A DNA stretch of 64,000 bases from Phormidesmis priestleyi Ana. Its GTDB lineage: Bacteria; Cyanobacteriota; Cyanobacteriia; Phormidesmidales; Phormidesmidaceae. Below are positions 63,328-64,000 of this stretch, one piece after another; the first letter of the stretch is position 1, and every line of letters begins with the position of its first letter. The stretch covers positions 166,321 to 230,320 of the forward strand of contig LJZR01000004.1 of NCBI GenBank assembly GCA_001314865.1, read 5' to 3'. Under the pieces are notes generated by a model that did not search any database, was not told the origin of the DNA, and worked only from the letters and a program-made list of their open reading frames with translations. Both the position numbers and the translations under genes were made by a program.

Positions 63328-64000
63328 CGACTGAACTTTTCAAAGGCCACAACCATGGTGCTAGCAAGGCTAGCTAGTTCATTTATCAGGCGACGGCAGT
63401 ATAAGGGTAACAGGAAGCCTAGCAAAGCAGTAGCGCTGGTTAAAAGTTGGAAGGCGTGATGTATAGGAGACGGCAAGTTGTTAGTGCATCTGTATTTTTA
63501 TGACACATTGAAAAATGCAGAGTCATTATTGAGGAGCTATTCATAAATAGTAACGTAAAAGGATTGCTTTGAGGTTCGCCTGGCAGACGGGTTCTGGAAC
63601 CCCAGTCACTGTAAAATTACTAAAACAAGATCAATGAGGCCATGCTATCAGCCTAGTTTCGATAAACCCTGTTGACCTTTAATTCCTCGCATTTTGGCGA
63701 TTGGAATGGTTAAGTTGTTATCGAAGTTCAGCCGTTTCAGCGGGGTCTAAATTAAGCTAGAATTCTCTGTAAATGTAAGCTACAAAAAGACTGGGGAATA
63801 TAAGCTGTAATGAGCAGTAACGACCTGCATGAGTTTGATGAAGAGCAAATTGCGGATGCAGAAGCACAGATTGTTAAGCAATCTAAAAAAATCGAATTTT
63901 ATGGGTAGCAACTTAAGCCGGGAAAACTTCTGCGTATAAGGGTTTCGGCTGCTGTAGTTTAGATGACCTGCGGGGCATGGGCAACTCACCTATATGGTCT
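63255..64000. other. Non-coding right end with gene remnants
   Basis: After the MmeI-like remnant no long frame is present on either strand. It contains the short palindrome GGGTTC-TG-GAACCC at 63589-63602 and the short fragment at 63810. It looks like eroded accessory DNA, possibly an insertion boundary. Confidence 0.5.
63810..63908 (+). pseudogene. Possible N-terminal fragment of a DUF262-like protein
   Basis: A 32-codon frame (MSSNDLHEFDEEQIADAEAQ and on to KIEFYG) ends at TAG. Its acidic start and the QIVKQSKKIEFY block recall the opening of DUF262 proteins, which occur in defence systems. The rest is missing or out of frame. The match is from memory and weak. Confidence 0.22.

Noticed and set aside
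63589..63602. tRNA T-arm or intron domain at the right end
   Set aside because: GGGTTCTGGAACCC is only a short palindrome; no cloverleaf or full group II domain V is present.

Overview
This is cyanobacterial chromosomal DNA. GCGATCGC (HIP1) octamers recur throughout, and the gene set is typical of cyanobacteria: a gap2-type glyceraldehyde-3-phosphate dehydrogenase, a CruP-like flavoprotein, an oxidoreductase-SelD fusion, a lipid-A-disaccharide-synthase-like protein, adjacent serA and prmA, and several small membrane proteins. The genus cannot be fixed from the sequence. No rRNA, tRNA, CRISPR array, complete insertion sequence or prophage was seen.

Layout. 1-12.5 kb: the 3' end of a probable DnaJ-type gene, a LysR regulator, a metallo-beta-lactamase-fold exonuclease, a DUF39 sulfur-transfer protein coupled to a 64-residue membrane protein, prmA, serA, a HemW-like radical SAM protein, a PIN-TRAM protein, a nucleoside transporter and a divergent photolyase. 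12.5-22.5 kb: a repeat-bearing membrane protein, a REC-GGDEF-EAL protein preceded by a 50-bp palindrome, a low-molecular-weight phosphatase, YbaB/EbfC, murB-murC, then gap2 (divergent) and a radical SAM protein. 22.6-26.1 kb: mnmH and an oxidoreductase-selD fusion, which together form a tRNA selenouridine pathway. 26-42 kb: mostly cyanobacterial conserved proteins, with a zinc-ribbon PP2C phosphatase, mazG, a cupin, cutA, a pentapeptide-repeat protein and a membrane GTPase. 42.4-47.7 kb: a four-gene amino-acid ABC transporter with an internal terminator. 48.7-51.9 kb: a TIGR03492-type gene overlapping proA, then folB. 52.6-61.4 kb: two FAD oxidoreductases, a Gfo/Idh/MocA oxidoreductase, a PIN toxin-like pair, a Cfa-like methyltransferase and a Uma2 nuclease. 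61.6-64 kb is accessory: a 21-bp repeat array, a broken MmeI-like restriction-modification gene and a further gene fragment.

The most distinctive property is the density of short tandem repeats. Inside genes the units I could measure are 12 or 15 bp, so the frame survives. Between genes they are 7, 10, 13, 14, 16, 21 or 26 bp as well as 12 or 15, and several arrays contain or abut stop codons. One 700-bp gap (51.9-52.6 kb) holds four unrelated arrays. Three unrelated genes share a pyrimidine-rich leader with CTTCATC-type repeats directly before the start codon. Metabolic themes in the window are serine and proline synthesis, peptidoglycan precursors, photosynthetic carbon metabolism, selenium use in tRNA, amino-acid uptake and pigment or lipid modification.
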